Shown piece after piece: positions 31,914 to 44,500 of a DNA stretch of 64,000 nucleotides. A program made the position numbers and the translations under genes. Source of the DNA: Selaginella moellendorffii (Eukaryota > Streptophyta > Lycopodiopsida > Selaginellales > Selaginellaceae). The stretch covers positions 384,997 through 448,996 of the forward strand of contig NW_003314366.1 of assembly GCF_000143415.4 (NCBI RefSeq). The letters are read 5' to 3'. The notes under the pieces were generated by a model. It did not search any database, was not told the DNA's origin, and was given only the letters and a program-made list of their open reading frames with translations. Numbering within the stretch: the first letter of the stretch is position 1; each line of letters starts with the position of its first letter.

Positions 31914-34264
31914 TTAAGAACTGTCAAGACGAGGAAGAAATGATGGAGGAAAAGTAATGCTGAGGCTAATAGATGTGTTCTCATGTTCCTTTGCTCGAAG
32001 CTTATACCTCCAAATTTGAAGGCTGTCCCACGTGATACCTAAAAATGTGACCCAAAAGCCAATAAACACACCGCAGCCAAATGCCCACACTGAAGCTTCA
32101 TGGAAGAGGAAGTCTTTCTCCCAACTTTTGTGACTTGCAGGGTGCTCTTGATCCTTTGTTGCATGGCCACAAGGAGACAATGGAAACCCACAAAGGTTCT
32201 TATTGCCTTGGAATGCAAGTGGAAATCGAGTGTTGATATTGTAAGCAGTTGGGACCAATCCGCTTAAGTTGTTGAATGAAACATTAAAGGCAGACAAAGG
32301 CAATTCCCCAAACTCGTTTGGGATCCTGCCTTGGAGCATGTTCCACGACAAGTCAAGCGACTGAAGCTTTTTCAAGCTGGAAAGATTGAGAGGTATGGCA
32401 CCGGTGAACTGGTTGTGCGAGAGGTTGAGATGCATTAGTCCAACCAGTTGCCCAATTTCTTCTGGGATGACGCCCTCGAGAGAGTTGCTTGAGATGTCTA
32501 ATGAAGTCATGTTGTTTGAAACAACGATGGTTGTCCGATCAAACTGTAACCTTGCGCCATTGACCGTGATAACCAGGTTCAACTGAACCCCTGTATAAAT
32601 GCCAAGATTCAAATCCCCACTAGTGTTGCCCTTGAAACCTTGAAACTTCCAAAGCTTGCCTGGCAGCTGCCCTATGAGCTTATTGTTTGACAAATCTAAA
32701 ATTTGGAGCCAAATGAGATTGGTGATGCAAGCTGGAATCTGGCCAAACAGCTTGTTGTATGCAAAAGACAATATCATAATTCCAGACCAGCTGCAAGTCT
32801 CTTGAGGGATCTCGCCTGTGAAATGGTTCCTACTATAGTCCACGACTCTGAGGTAAGTGGAATTCAAGCTTTTGACTGAAATGGTGCCACTCAACATGTT
32901 GTTGCAAATGACAAAGAAGACCAAACTTGTTAAGTTACTCAAGTCAAGCCGCACCTCACCCGTGAAATTGTTCTGCGCAAAGTTGACAACCTTGAGCTTG
33001 GAGCAATTCCCTAGCCTTGAGCTAATCTCTCCCTGGAACTCGTTCGTTGAGAGATCCAAGTAAACCAGGTTAGTGCATGCACCAAACGTTGGCATTTTGC
33101 TCCGTATCGAGTTTCCGTGGAGGTCGAGATAGCCAAGATTGGTGCATTTGTCGAGTGGAGGAACTTCATTTCTGAGATAGTTGTCACTCAAGTCAAGTGT
33201 CTCAAGACGATCCAGCTGGCTAATGCCTTTTGGAATGCTTCCATCTAGATAGTTTTTGTTGAGGTGCAATTGCTGGAGAGCCTTGATCTCTGTGATTGAA
33301 TGCGGAATGCTTCCTGTCAGGCTGTTAACGTCCAAGCGAAGTAGCACGACAGGAGAAGACGCATTAAACATGGGAATGTTTCCTGTAAAGTTGTTGTAAT
33401 GGAGCTCTAGGTGCGTTAGAGATGGCATGCCCACCATAACATCAGAAGGAATCGATCCGTTGAGAAAATAGTTTCGCGATAGTCCCAACCACTTTAGCCT
33501 ACGAAGACCAGCAAAAGAGCCAGGTAATGGGCCATATAGAAGGTTGTCAGACATGTCTAGAAATGTGAGGCGCGAAAGGTTTCCAAGAGTGATTGGTATA
33601 AGCCCCTCCAAATTGTTCTTAAGAAGTGATAACCTTTCCAATTTCTTGAGCTTACCCAGCGATGGAGATATAGAGCCTGTTAAGGTGTTGTTTTCCAGAT
33701 TGAGGAACTGCAGCTTGGAGCAGTTCCCAACACTCGATGGAATAGACCCGCTCAAGAAATTATCAGATAGCCAGAGCTCAGTGAGATTCTGGAGCTGCCC
33801 TAATGTTGCTGGAATATGGCCAGTCAATTGGTTCCCTCTCAAGTTGAGCTCTGTGAGTGAGGAGCAATTTCCGAGGGTGGTAGGAATTTGCCCCGTTATT
33901 TTGTTAAACGATAGATCGAGCTCTGAAAGATATGAAAGCTGCCCAAGCCTTGGCGTGAGAGTTCCCACCAAGGCGTCATCGAGATCCACAGAGGATAGAT
34001 GTATGGACACTACTTGGCGTTTAGAATTGCAACTAATGCCTCTCCAGCTGCAAATCCCACCCTTGTTTCCTTCATGCCAGTTAGAAAAGGTAGAATTGCT
34101 TTGCAACATGCCTTGCTTGAACTCCAGTAGAATTTCCATGTCCATGATCTTATACAAAAGAAAGAACACCTTAGGAGTTTCATTTCAGAATCATGTAATC
34201 ATACCTCAGCAGAAAGATTCATGCCAAGTGCGAAGAGAAGTACGATGCCCCAGTGAGAAAACAT
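31914..34264 (-). CDS. LRR receptor-like protein (no kinase)
   Basis: Exon 1 (34264-34205) encodes MFSHWGIVLLFALGMNLSAE, a signal peptide. Exon 2 (34148-31914) carries the rest, in total 764 residues. The N-terminal cap has the usual SWRGISC. I count about 22 leucine-rich repeats of the plant extracellular type (LxxLxLxxNxLxGxIP). An island of about 45 residues (near GNTSGDLNLGIYTG) interrupts them after the 18th, with four repeats after it, the classical layout of RLPs and of PSK/PSY-type receptors. A single membrane helix (AFGCGVFIGFWVTFLGITW) and a short cytoplasmic tail end the protein; there is no kinase. Such proteins sense peptides or microbial patterns with SOBIR1/BAK1-type partners. 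The ligand is unknown. Introns are GT-AG. Confidence 0.92.
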
Positions 34265-34660
34265 TTTCTTCTTGTGACAGGATAGAGTTTGCACTAGAAA
34301 TTTAAAGATCACCAGACTTTATATCTTGAATGCGACATCAAAGAGTCCAATATTTTTCGCTGCTGGTCCAACAAAAGTCACATATTTGTTCTAGGTCATG
34401 TGACGAATTGTCTGCTGGTCAAACTCATGCAATTTAAATGTGCAAGCATGCCGTGCTAGTAGTCCATGCCGTGCGAGTCCAAGCATATGCTTTAGTTTAT
34501 CATGCCGTGCTTGACTAGTAGTTGAAGCACGGTGTGTTTGCCAGTCAACATTAGAATTTGTTGTTTGTTGGTTATTGTCATTCACAATGTTCATGGAACA
34601 TATCTCCACTATATAAGAACCATGCACAACATCTAAGGCATTGAAGAATGGTAGTGATAT
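34265..34660. other. Upstream region of the receptor-like protein gene
   Basis: No gene seen. It contains repeated CATGCCGTGC motifs (34447, 34466, 34500). Confidence 0.4.
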
Positions 34661-34778
34661 TGTTAGGCACCAAGTTAAGATAATAGGATAATGAAAGTGC
34701 CCTGCAATCAAGTGATTACCCCTTTAGTCAGTTGGCTTAGGGTGTAAGGGATAAGATCCTAACATTGGTATCAGAGTA
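34661..34778 (+). mobile_element. Short LTR and primer-binding site of a second small retroelement (remnant)
   Basis: A 104-bp segment starts TGTTAGGCACC (34661) and ends ATCCTAACA (34764), with perfect terminal inversion TGTTAG..CTAACA. It is followed immediately by TTGGTATCAGAGTAAAA, an iMet-type primer-binding site. This is the 5' end structure of a small LTR element unrelated in sequence to the TRIM family above. I did not find its partner LTR downstream, so it is a remnant or a solo 5' end. Confidence 0.55.
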
Positions 34779-35759
34779 AAATATTTGTATTGTTGCTTGT
34801 AACAACTGCTTCCTTCTTTAGCTTCTGTGAAGCTGATGCAACATGTGAGACCAACATCAATGGAATTCTCAGCAATTGCAAGAGCACAAATCCCTCTGCA
34901 ACATGTTGTAAATTTGTGAGGAAGATGTCACAAAGTATGTCAGCTTGAGTTCAATTCTAACCATTACTAGAAAATGCCATCGAACTCTTCCCCATCACTA
35001 TCAGTGTGGAAGTAAGGCAATTTTTAAATTTGCTTTTTCAAATTCATTATTGTCTCTTCAGGTTATCTTCTTCCCTGATTCATGGTCATGGAATGGTTAA
35101 AAATAAAATTTATTCTTAAAAAAAAAAAAACTTTCTGGTAGCCCTTTGCTTGTGTCGCGTGTGGGATCAAGGCCGCAGAGGTAGAGATCTTCATCGCCAG
35201 AGTCGAGGTGATCGATGACTATTATGCCATCCATAGCCCCTATGGTGGCATCACTTGCTCTGGCGCGGACGACAGGGATGAGAAAACGCGCCGAGATCTT
35301 GAAAGCGGTACGCGCTAAAGTCAAGCGGGACGTCAAGCGGCAGATGCAAATGCCCAAGTTTAGCAGTTCGCTGGCCGAGATCATCCGGAGATCATCGTAG
35401 AAACCCAAGTTCACACCGTCCAATGTGGTTTTCAAATCCACTCCAGGTGCTAGAGAGTCTTAAGGACCGGGTGGCATGTTGGGCGGAGCAGGATTTATTC
35501 AGATGCGCAAGCGCCATTGATAGGACGAGGGAAGTGATGCTTTTGTTTGCAGTTTCGAGCACACGCCATGCACCAGGCCAGAAGCTATAAAGTTCTCGCC
35601 GTGAGGTAAAGAAGTACACAAGTAGTGTGTTCCTCCATGCTTGGGAGGGACTGTCATTTGAAATAATATTCTAGGTGCTTGTGGTAGCGACGTTGTTATA
35701 TGAATTGAGCTTGGATTCTGACCTCAAGAATTCATTGCTAATGTGGTGCATGATCACTC
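34779..35759. other. Intergenic, no gene recognised
   Basis: Contains an A12 tract near 35119. Two - strand open frames (35097-35441, 114 codons; 35392-35619, 75 codons) resemble no family I know and have no clear splice context. They are left unannotated. Confidence 0.4.
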
Positions 35760-37040
35760 CGTCTGGGCCATCGTAAACAATGACCCATGTCCATTTGAGA
35801 AACGTGTCTTGCTGATCCTCTTTCTGGATTTTGCAAATGGAGCAAGAAAAGACACTATACCTGCTGCAGATCAAGCTCAATGCAGATCAAGCTGACAGTT
35901 GACCTTCTCAACAGCGGTGGCTCCAACACTGTCTCTGTTGCCGAGAAGGTAAGCCCGAGCAAGCCATGCGAACGGCGAAGCACTCAAAGGCGAAGAGCCA
36001 ATTGCCCAACAATTTCTCGAGCCTTTCATCATCGACAGCTCGCGTTTAGAGGTCGAAGTCGATCGTTAGCATACGCGCTTCTGGATCTTCGAGAGCTCGG
36101 CCTCTTGCGCCACTATGGAAGCTAGAGAGGTGACGCAGTTCATGAAAGACTGCGCGAACAAAGCGGGTTCCAGCAGGCCAATCTTCTCGAGCTAGGGCTC
36201 TTTTTTTTCTTTTTTCTGCTGCAAGAAAAGCCATTACACAGCCACCGCTTCGTCTCACTCCTCCTTGTGCTAAAACGCTTCCCTTGTTTTTTAGAAAACG
36301 ACCGTTAAATGATCCCATGAGTGATTGAAAGTCCATAGCCAAGAATATGATAGCTCTGGACGACACTGATAACAAGGGTTCTAGTAGCTACTTCCCAAAA
36401 ATTTGGGATGATGTTTTCTTTGAATGGTCATGCTACATGACACTTTGGGAGGACGAGAGCACGTGTGGAGAAACAATGAGGAGCGGGGGCACGAGCTGTC
36501 ACTGTGTTGACAAAACTGAGTCGATAAGCATCACTTATGGAGAGTGATCCCTACTCCTCAAGTCTCTACCATGAATGTAAGTGTATACATGCTGTTTGCG
36601 TACCTGGGTTCGTTGGGTTCGTTAATTTTTCATTCATTTCATCTTAAGTAGTGTGTGCAGCACGGAATTGGTGGTTTGCTCTGCTTGCGATTCCATCTTA
36701 AGTGGCTGAAGTGCCCTGGCAACTAGCTTTCTAGCCACGGATTGCATTCTAGTGAACAAGATATTAAGTTACGATAGTGCATGCTAAAGATAAGGTTTTT
36801 TCCTTCGCAAGCTGCTCATTCAGTTTCAATCTCGACATTTATAACAGCATGAATCCGGTGATACAATGCTTACACCGAATCATCGTCCAATCTCCGAGGT
36901 CACTGCTTTGAGCTCCAAGATTCTTTGAGCCATGATCAGCAGCAGTTATAGTGTCTTCTCTTGCTCCATTCTGTTTCGATTTCCTATCTGCAAAATCCAG
37001 AAGCAGGATCAGCAGGACACATTTCTCAACGGAGATTGGT
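35760..37040. repeat. Inverted duplicate segments (35770-35870 and 36945-37040)
   Basis: The + strand at 36945-37040 (TAGTGTCTTCTCTTGCTCCA, CAAAATCCAGAAGCAGGATCAGC, ACACATTTCTCAA) is mirrored on the - strand at 35870-35770 (TAGTGTCTTTTCTTGCTCCA, AAAATCCAGAAAGAGGATC, ACACGTTTCTCAA). The arms of about 100 bp are about 1.1 kb apart and enclose the CABIN1 fragment. Confidence 0.7.
35885..36165 (+). pseudogene. Rearranged fragment of the CABIN1-like gene (exon 6 part)
   Basis: The segment matches 42815-43200 in blocks: GCTGACAG.TGACCTTCTCAACA, then GTAAGCCCGAGCAAGC, GAGCCTTTCATCATCGACAG, CGTTTAGAGGTCGAAGTCGAT and AGAGAGGTGACGCAGTTCATG. Internal deletions of roughly 60 and 50 bp separate the blocks, and stops interrupt the frame. 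The parent gene is 5.7 kb downstream on the same strand. Confidence 0.9.
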
Positions 37041-37440
37041 CATCGCACCGATTTCTCAGGTAAGCTGAACAGAAATCTCCTTGTAAAAAATTTTGCTTCA
37101 TAAGATGATTATAATTGCCGCGTAGTTGTGCTCCTTACGGATGGCAATACCAACCGGATTTTCCCATCTGTTGATTGGAGATGCTACAAGGTTAACCCCA
37201 AGACCTCGTCTTGATTGCGGCTAGTCGACTTATGCCTTGGGTTTGTTGATTTCGCGGTTTTGAAAACCCCACGCAGAATTGTATCTAGAAAACAGACGTG
37301 CTGAAGCTACCAGCAGTGACAGCGACGGAAACCCATCTGATTTATGGACAGAAACGTGTCACAGTCTAGTCAAACAAAATGACAAGGCTCTCTTGTTTCG
37401 ATCCGTATTTTGATATTTCAGCAGAGCTAGAAGCAGCGGC
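36166..37440. other. Intergenic upstream of the nucleoside transporter gene
   Basis: No gene seen apart from the inverted-repeat arm at 36945-37040. The last 150 bp presumably hold the transporter promoter and 5' UTR. Confidence 0.4.
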
Positions 37441-39080
37441 ATGGAAGATCATCTGAAACAGGTAATGGGGATTAGTTCACATGGACAAACTCGTGATTTT
37501 TCAGGGAAAACAGTCTGCTGTGAGCTATGTAATCTGTATGCTTCTTGGGCTTGGCCTCTTGTTCCCCTGGAACAGCATGGTTACTGTCATGGACTACTAT
37601 TTGGTTGTGTTTGCGGTGAGTCTGAAAAACATTCTTCAGCATACCAATTGACAAGTTTTTTTCCAGGCATACCATCCCTCTCGAGTCCTGACACTGATAT
37701 ACCAAGCCTCTGCTTTCTTCACTGTAGCGGTTCTAGCGTACCACGAAGCCAGGGTGGATACCCGCTTCCGAGTTCTCCTGGGCTTCTCACTGTATTTTGT
37801 CTCTTCCTTGATGGTTCCCATTGTGAGTAGATTCTTTCTGCTGATCGACTAATTCACAATGAAGTTTGCAGATAGATTTGGCTAGTCATGGCGGAGGAGG
37901 CCTCGCACCTTACACAGGTCTCTGTGTCTTATGCATGTTATTCGGTCTATGCGATGGCCTCGTGCAAGGTGGACTTGTTGGAGATCTTTCTTACATGCAC
38001 CCTCATCTTCTTCAGGTACTGAGACTTTATATTGTTCATGCTAATCGGCATCTCATGCAGTCATTTTCTGCTGGAGCTGGTGCCTCTGGTGCTGCCACTT
38101 CTGGTTTGAGGCTTGTAACGAAGGCATGCTTTGCCAGCACCAAGGGCGGGCTTCGTAAAGGAGCACGTAAGTTTTCAACGCTTGTCCTGCAAATCAACTA
38201 GTGTGATCGTTTCTACAGTTGTTTTCTTCTTCCTTTCTACGTCTTTCCAGCTCTTGTGCCTACTACTGTATGCCGTAGTTTTTCCAAAGCTGGAAACCAT
38301 CAAGAACTATAGAAAAGCTGCTGCATTGGAGGGTGCAACCACAGTTGGTGCTGATCTCGCAGCCGCAGGCATTCACATAGACAAGGTAGTCGGATTAAAA
38401 GATAATTATCCAACTTACAACTTACAATTGGTGGCTGGTGCTGCATGCAGGATGCAGAAGAATGTCCAACTACTAGGCTGTCCAATTTTCAGCTGCTTAC
38501 GCAGAACTTGGACTATGCATTTGATGCTGCTGCAATTTTTGTGCTCACGTTGTCAATCTTTCCAGGATTTCTGGCCGAGGATACTGGGAAGCACAGCTTA
38601 GGATCCTGGTAAGCAGTTGCTTCTTGGCGGTTTTCATATAGTTTTCTTTTTTCCTAGGTATGTGGTGGTTCTTATCGCCATGTACAACTTTGGAGATCTC
38701 ACTGGACGATATTTGCCCCTCGTACCAGCTCTCAAGCTCAAGTCGAGAACCCAAATGTTGGTAGCAGTGATTGCCAGATACTTATTCCTCCCTGCGTTCT
38801 ATTTGACAGCCAAGTTTGGCGATCAAGGCTGGATGGTCATGTTGTGCATCCTTCTGGGCTTGAGCAACGGGCATTTGACCACGTCTGTTCTCGTCGCCGC
38901 GCCAAATGGTTACAAGGTGTGTGTGTGTTTGCTTGTGCGATTTTTCTCTATGACCTCTGATATTATGTACAGAAGCCGGAGCAAAATGCATTGGGCAACA
39001 TCTTGGTGGTCTTCATACTTGCGGGCGTCACTGTAGGAGTGACACTGGATTGGTTGTGGCTTATCGGTAAAGGCTGGTAG
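37441..39080 (+). CDS. Equilibrative nucleoside transporter (ENT family)
   Basis: Nine exons: 37441-37461, 37505-37615, 37667-37822, 37872-38015, 38061-38166, 38219-38385, 38451-38608, 38658-38916, 38973-39080; 409 residues. ENT proteins carry nucleosides, and sometimes nucleobases, across plasma or vacuolar membranes. Family marks are GLGLLFPWNSMVT in the first helix, GLCDGLVQGGLVGDL in the fourth or fifth, YNFGDLTGRYLP in the eighth, and LGLSNGHLTTSVLV near the C-terminus. About eleven hydrophobic segments can be read, with a large hydrophilic loop (KNYRKAAALEG to NLDYAF) in the middle, as expected. Introns are 43-68 bp and GT-AG. The first exon codes only seven residues. Length and motifs are complete. 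Confidence 0.94.
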
Positions 39081-41576
39081 CGCTACCATGAATGACAAGC
39101 AGATTTAGAGGCCCATTCTCGTGGTTTCCTAAACATGGTGCACAAAGAAGTTGTTCGAATGATGACTGGAAGGACTTTAGTCTCATCGAATATAATTCTT
39201 GTTGCAAACACCCAGAATGGAAGAAACAATGGAATTGTTCAACAAGATGCCTATGCATGACGTTGTGTCACCTTGTCATTTTCAATAATATGGGTTGCTC
39301 TTCAGGTGCATTTAGGTGCATTCAAGGGACATGTACAGCATGTGTAAATGGGATGGGGAACTTCCTCTTCAATGGCTTGTGTTATCAAGCTAATTTAATG
39401 GTAATGTGTTCACACCACCATATTATTATATTAGATTTTATAGAGTTGATAGTTTAATTTAATAATTTATTCACACCAGAAATTGGCAGCTAATGTAAAT
39501 ATTAATGAAAATACTATAACATTAGTGTTGCCAGTGGAACTCTTGTTCCCAGAGCTGGCTCAAGTTCTCACAGTGTTGTGTTGGTAGAAGTGAAAGTAGT
39601 GCTAATGGTCTTGGCTCAGGATCTAATTGATGGAACTCTTGTTCCTGGTTTTAGAGCTACCGTGAAAGATCTCAGAATGTTATTATTAGTGTCATTGGTA
39701 GAGCTATCATGGGTCTTGGTGGTCCAAAGTGTTTGATTACCATAGGAGCCTCAGACCAACTTGAGTTGCATATAATTAAGTATTTTTATATATACTGTAT
39801 CATTTTCTATACATAGTTTATATATCTTATAAAAGTTAAAAGACAAAAACTATACTTCAAAACTATCATTAGTTGATACTAGAAAAAATTATATAAATAT
39901 TATATAATAAAATAGCTGAGACAAGATAGGCTGCTCTAATGACTCCACAAAACTTGCCCAATGTTGGTTCTTCACTGATTGCGTCTACTTGTCTTGGGTG
40001 TTGGACTCATCCTCATATATAAGTTTAGATGGAGAGCATCAAAATTGGAGTAAAAAGAAAGTAAACAAGGAAGAGAAAGTTAAGGTTTAAATATAAAGAA
40101 GAAAAATATTTCTAACTGATTATTAGGATATTTAGAGTTAAGTATTTTTTGGGTTTGGGGAAAGCTTAATATAAAAAGGGTGTTAAAAAAGCGTGAACTT
40201 ATAGGTACCTTGTAAACAACTAAAGATTAAAGAGTTTATAATTCTCAGCAAGCTAGAATGACCAATACACCATGAGGCAAACTCAAGATTTGCCCTTGTT
40301 AGAACTCCGATATGCACAAAGGTGAGAAAAATCATATTGTTCAGAAGAGCAATGCAAAGGAAGGCTTGTAAGTATCTTGAAGTCTGATGCCTTCTTCTTG
40401 CCTAACTCCTCCTCATCCTCACTTTAGTTTATCAACGCACACTTTTGCTAGGTGATTAGTTTTTCCACACTTAAAGCACTGCCATTGATAACAGCATGAA
40501 AATTTTTGCTTTCATTTCTATAGAGTTTTAAGGAGTTAAGTTGGTTGCAATGCCTTCCATCGTGAGAAAATTTGCTGCATGGCTTTGGAGTCTGTTTAGG
40601 ATTGTCAAAGTTATAGCACATCACTTGTGACACCTCCATATCTTCCAAATCATCAAAGTAAGGTACACAAAGCTTATAAGCAAAGAAAATGAAGAATAAA
40701 CAAAAACCAAGATCTTCTAGAATGCCCAGCCAAATTCTTGGCTGCAAGTAGGAATGTGATACTGTGCAAAACCATCAAAACAAAGCCTTTAAAAAAACAA
40801 ATGTGCTCTCCTATCATTCTGCCCGAGAGGTCATGGCTGGGAATAGCTGTGGGCTAGCTGCCATGGATATGATGACCATGGTTTTGGCTGCACATTGCTA
40901 TCTCTGGCCAGGAAAATACCTTTCACCAGTGATGCAATTGCCACTTTGGCCATAGTAAGATCTAATCCTCTAAAGAGCATCCCCAACAAGAAAATAAAGG
41001 ATCAATCACGGCCGACTATTTGGGATTCAATAATGACCACCGATCAGGCATGTCGGCGTCTATGCGCTTTGCATTCCATGAAAAGATCTCCAGTCTTCTC
41101 GAGGGCTATCACTTTACAAGAGAAGTGATGGGGTGTGGTTGACGATCTCCTTAGCCCTAGATCCATCGTGAATATACTTGCAAGGAGAGAACATTTGGGT
41201 GTCTTGGCATGTATGTTCGGTCGCGAAAATGTCCCATTTATTTCTTTTGAACGATTGAAACATGCTCTATTCTCGGAATGTCGTAAGCAATCAAACATGG
41301 TGGTTTGTAAGCTCGATAGAAGATTGCCCAGTTCTTGCAGGAGCTTATCTAGAATATTTTTCCAGGAACTCGATATTTTTGGTTGCCCATTCTCGGCATA
41401 TGTTGTAGTTATTCACTTCCATGTCAGGAAGGCACATCTCCTGAAACAAAGTATAGCATTCTTTTTCTTTGCATTCTCTCCTTTGATCCATCCTTGGCCC
41501 TCTGCGACTGCGAACAAAAGAGCCTTTCCCCTTCTTCATTCTCTCTTCATTTTGTTAGGGTTTCTAGGACTCCGTG
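39081..41576. other. Intergenic region, AT-rich in the middle
   Basis: 39081-39460 is probably 3' UTR and flank of the transporter gene. 39780-40250 is AT-rich with a TRIM relic. 40250-41576 has no recognised gene; a - strand frame at 40448-40747 (99 codons) resembles nothing known to me. The last few hundred bases should contain the CABIN1-like promoter. Confidence 0.5.
40118..40235 (+). mobile_element. Decayed TRIM relic
   Basis: TTAGGATATTTAGAGTTAAG, then GCGTGAACTTATAGG and CTTGTAAACAACTAAAG resemble the LTR end, interior end (GCGTGAACTTGCAGGG) and LTR start (TTGTAAGCAACCAAAG) of the TRIM family, with internal deletions and C-to-T changes. Confidence 0.45.
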
Positions 41577-44500
41577 ATGGTAAGTCGAGCAAGCCTCCAT
41601 CTTGTTCTTCTTGTTCTTCTTCTTTAACGCGGTCGCCTTGCCAGTACGCGATCTCAGCTATCAACGAGAGTGAGAATTCCAAAAGCCGATTGGAGCCTTT
41701 GGCCCCCACAAAAGAAGCGCAGGTTAGAATCTCAGGTTAGAAAGAATGTAGCTAGTTGTTTTAAACTTAGTTTTTGTGACATAGGAGTCTCATCTCACGA
41801 AGCTCTACCAAGATGCTTTGTCAAGTCTGCAAAGCGGGGACCTGGCAAATGCTCGGAGTCTCTTCCAGGCGATCATCCAAGATCCTTTGTCCATCAAGTC
41901 ACAGGTAACTTCAAACACTTTAGGCTTTTCTTTCCAAATTTGTTCTTTGAGTCCTTATGATTGTTTCTTCGCTGTGTTTCTCCATCTAGCGAGGAAAATC
42001 CGATGCAATGCTCCACTTGAGGTGAGTGAAAAAAGAAAAAGCTTGGACCTTGATCATCTTTTCTCGTGCAGGTTCTTAACTTACAGAAACTTAGCCGAGA
42101 CTTACGTGAAGCAAGGGCCAGAGTTTTCCGCTGAAGGTCTTCACTATTACTTGCAAGCTGTGGCGATCGACGATAAGGATGTCGTCCTTTGGAATCGTCT
42201 GGGAACACTCGCCTGCTCGCTTGGAAAGCTCAATATCGCACGCAAAGCGTTTGAGCAGGGTCTTCATTGCAGTCCACGACACTGTAAGAATATATTCATA
42301 TCTTTCGTGTGGAAGATCTTACCAGCAGTTCTATTCCGACCAGGGAGTTGCATGGAGAAACTTGTCGAAGTTTTGATCGCCATTGGAGACGAGACAGGCT
42401 GCATCTCAGTCGTGAAACGTCTGCTTAAGTTCCATCCTTCGCACCCTCGCGCGCTTCATATCAAGAGCGTTATTGAAGGCAAGCACCATGGCACTGGCAT
42501 TGCGGGGATGGACGGTTTGGAACCGACGCATACCAACCTTTCGTTTCAACGGAAGAGGAAGCTCGACGTTGTCCCGGACACATCCAAGAGGAAAAAAAGG
42601 AAGCAGTACTCGGTCCAGTTAACGCTACAGGAGCCGTCTTGGCTTCTCCTTGTCAAGGCTACTCTGGAGTCACTGCAAAATAGGCAGCATGGGAAGGTTT
42701 TGAAGAGCGAAGAGCTCAAAGAGAAGAACGGCTGCTATCTTGCCAATTCTCGCGTTTTCTTCTCGGTGCAAGGTCCCGATGGTGGTAGCAGCGGCCAGAC
42801 TTCTGCCAAGCTGACAGATGATCTTCTTCTCAACAATAGTGGCTGCGACACGGTCTCTCTTGCCGAGAAGATAAGCCCGAGCAAGCTCTCAGAAGTCGAA
42901 GACAGCCATGCACACGAACGTCGAAGCACTCGGCTACGGAGCCGGATCAAAGGTGAGGAGGCGGTGGCCGATTGTCCCAAGAGCTTGACACAACTTCTCG
43001 AGCCTTTCATCATCGACAGCTCGCGTTTAGAGGTCGAAGTCGATCCTGAGGCTTCAGTTATCACGCACTGCGAGCGAGTAGACGGCTCCTTGGCATACGC
43101 GGCTTCTGCTTCGTCGTCTTCACCCGAGGGCTCGGCCTCTTGCGTCACTGTGGAAGCTAGAGAGGTGACGCAGTTCATGCAAGACTATGCGAACAACAGT
43201 GGACTATATCACGTTGGACACGCTATTCTCGAGCGCGTTTCTAGCAGTGGTATAGACTGGAAGGAGCAAAGCGAGCTTCTTCTCGAGCTGGAAAAGTATA
43301 CCAGGCACTGGGGGAACGGCAGGAGTTCTAGGTGCAATCTCTTCCTGGCCGAGTTATACTTGGATGCTGCGTCTTCTTCTGCCGAGCCAGGCAAGCTCCT
43401 CGACCACTGCAACTACAACATATGCCGGGTTATCGAGTGGTCGGCTCTGGAAGTTGATTGGGACCAGGAAAATAATGCTCTACGAAGCAGCAGCATCGAA
43501 AGGGATGCCGGGTGGATTTTCTGGGCTCGGTTTCATTGGGTCTACGGGCGTTACTGCATGCTCGCTGGTAATCCAAAGAAAGGATTCAGCGAGTTTCGAA
43601 AGTGCCTTTGCTTGCTCCAAGCACAACGCGAGCGCTACACGGCGATAGTTTTGCCTCACTGCAAGATGGACAAAAGGATATCGTTGGAAATGGCCGAGCA
43701 GAAACTATACGAGTTTGAAGTTGGAGATTTGCTGAAAAACACGGTGGCCAAGCTGGACAAGGAAGAGAAGTATTTGGAGCTCATTAAGGTTCTTGAGCCG
43801 GCACTCTTCTCAGACAGAGCATCCAAAACGTTCAGCGGCAAGTGCACCGATGCTATGCAATCGCAGGAGTTCAAGGCGCTCGGCATGCTTATATCTGCGT
43901 GTCAACGAGTGAAGCCCGCCAACTTTGTGATCCAGCTGAAGTGCCACCTCAAAAGGCTGGAGATCTTCTGTCACTGTGCTGGAGTTTTCGTCAAACCCGA
44001 CGACGATCTGTCGCTCTCGCCAGGGAGCGCTGCAAGCGGTGAGATGGACGACGACAGGGCCAAGGAGCTTAGAACTTGGAGCAAGAAAATCGCCGAGGAA
44101 GTCAGGCTGCTTTCACGGTGTGCCGCTGCTCTCAAGAAGGCGGACTCCTCTAGACATGTCGACTTACCACTGGGACGTCTCCAGAATGCTCTCCTGGCGG
44201 TTCTGATCCATTTTGGATCGGGATTCTCCTGCAGAAAGCACTCCAACTCGAGTCTCAGCGAGAACCTGGAGACGAGCTTCTTCGTGGACGCGGCCATTGC
44301 ATTTTGCAGGGTTCAGCAGCTTCATCCAGCATTGCCCGTGGAGCAACAGGTACACACATTTTTTCTTACATTCATATCACTCACGATCCTTCCTCTAGGT
44401 GGGTCTTCTTGTAACAGTGCATGACATACTGGCTGATCGGGGAGTTTGCGCGGCCGGAGCTTCGTGTGACGAAGGAGAAGGCTCGTTTCTAAAGATGGCT

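Noticed and set aside
35097-35441. A 114-codon - strand open frame
   Set aside because: No recognisable family, ends in poly-Lys/Phe from an A-rich tract, and lies among gene fragments and repeats.
40448-40747. A 99-codon - strand open frame with several Cys and His
   Set aside because: The Cys/His spacing does not fit a zinc knuckle or other known motif. AT-rich context without neighbours supporting a gene.
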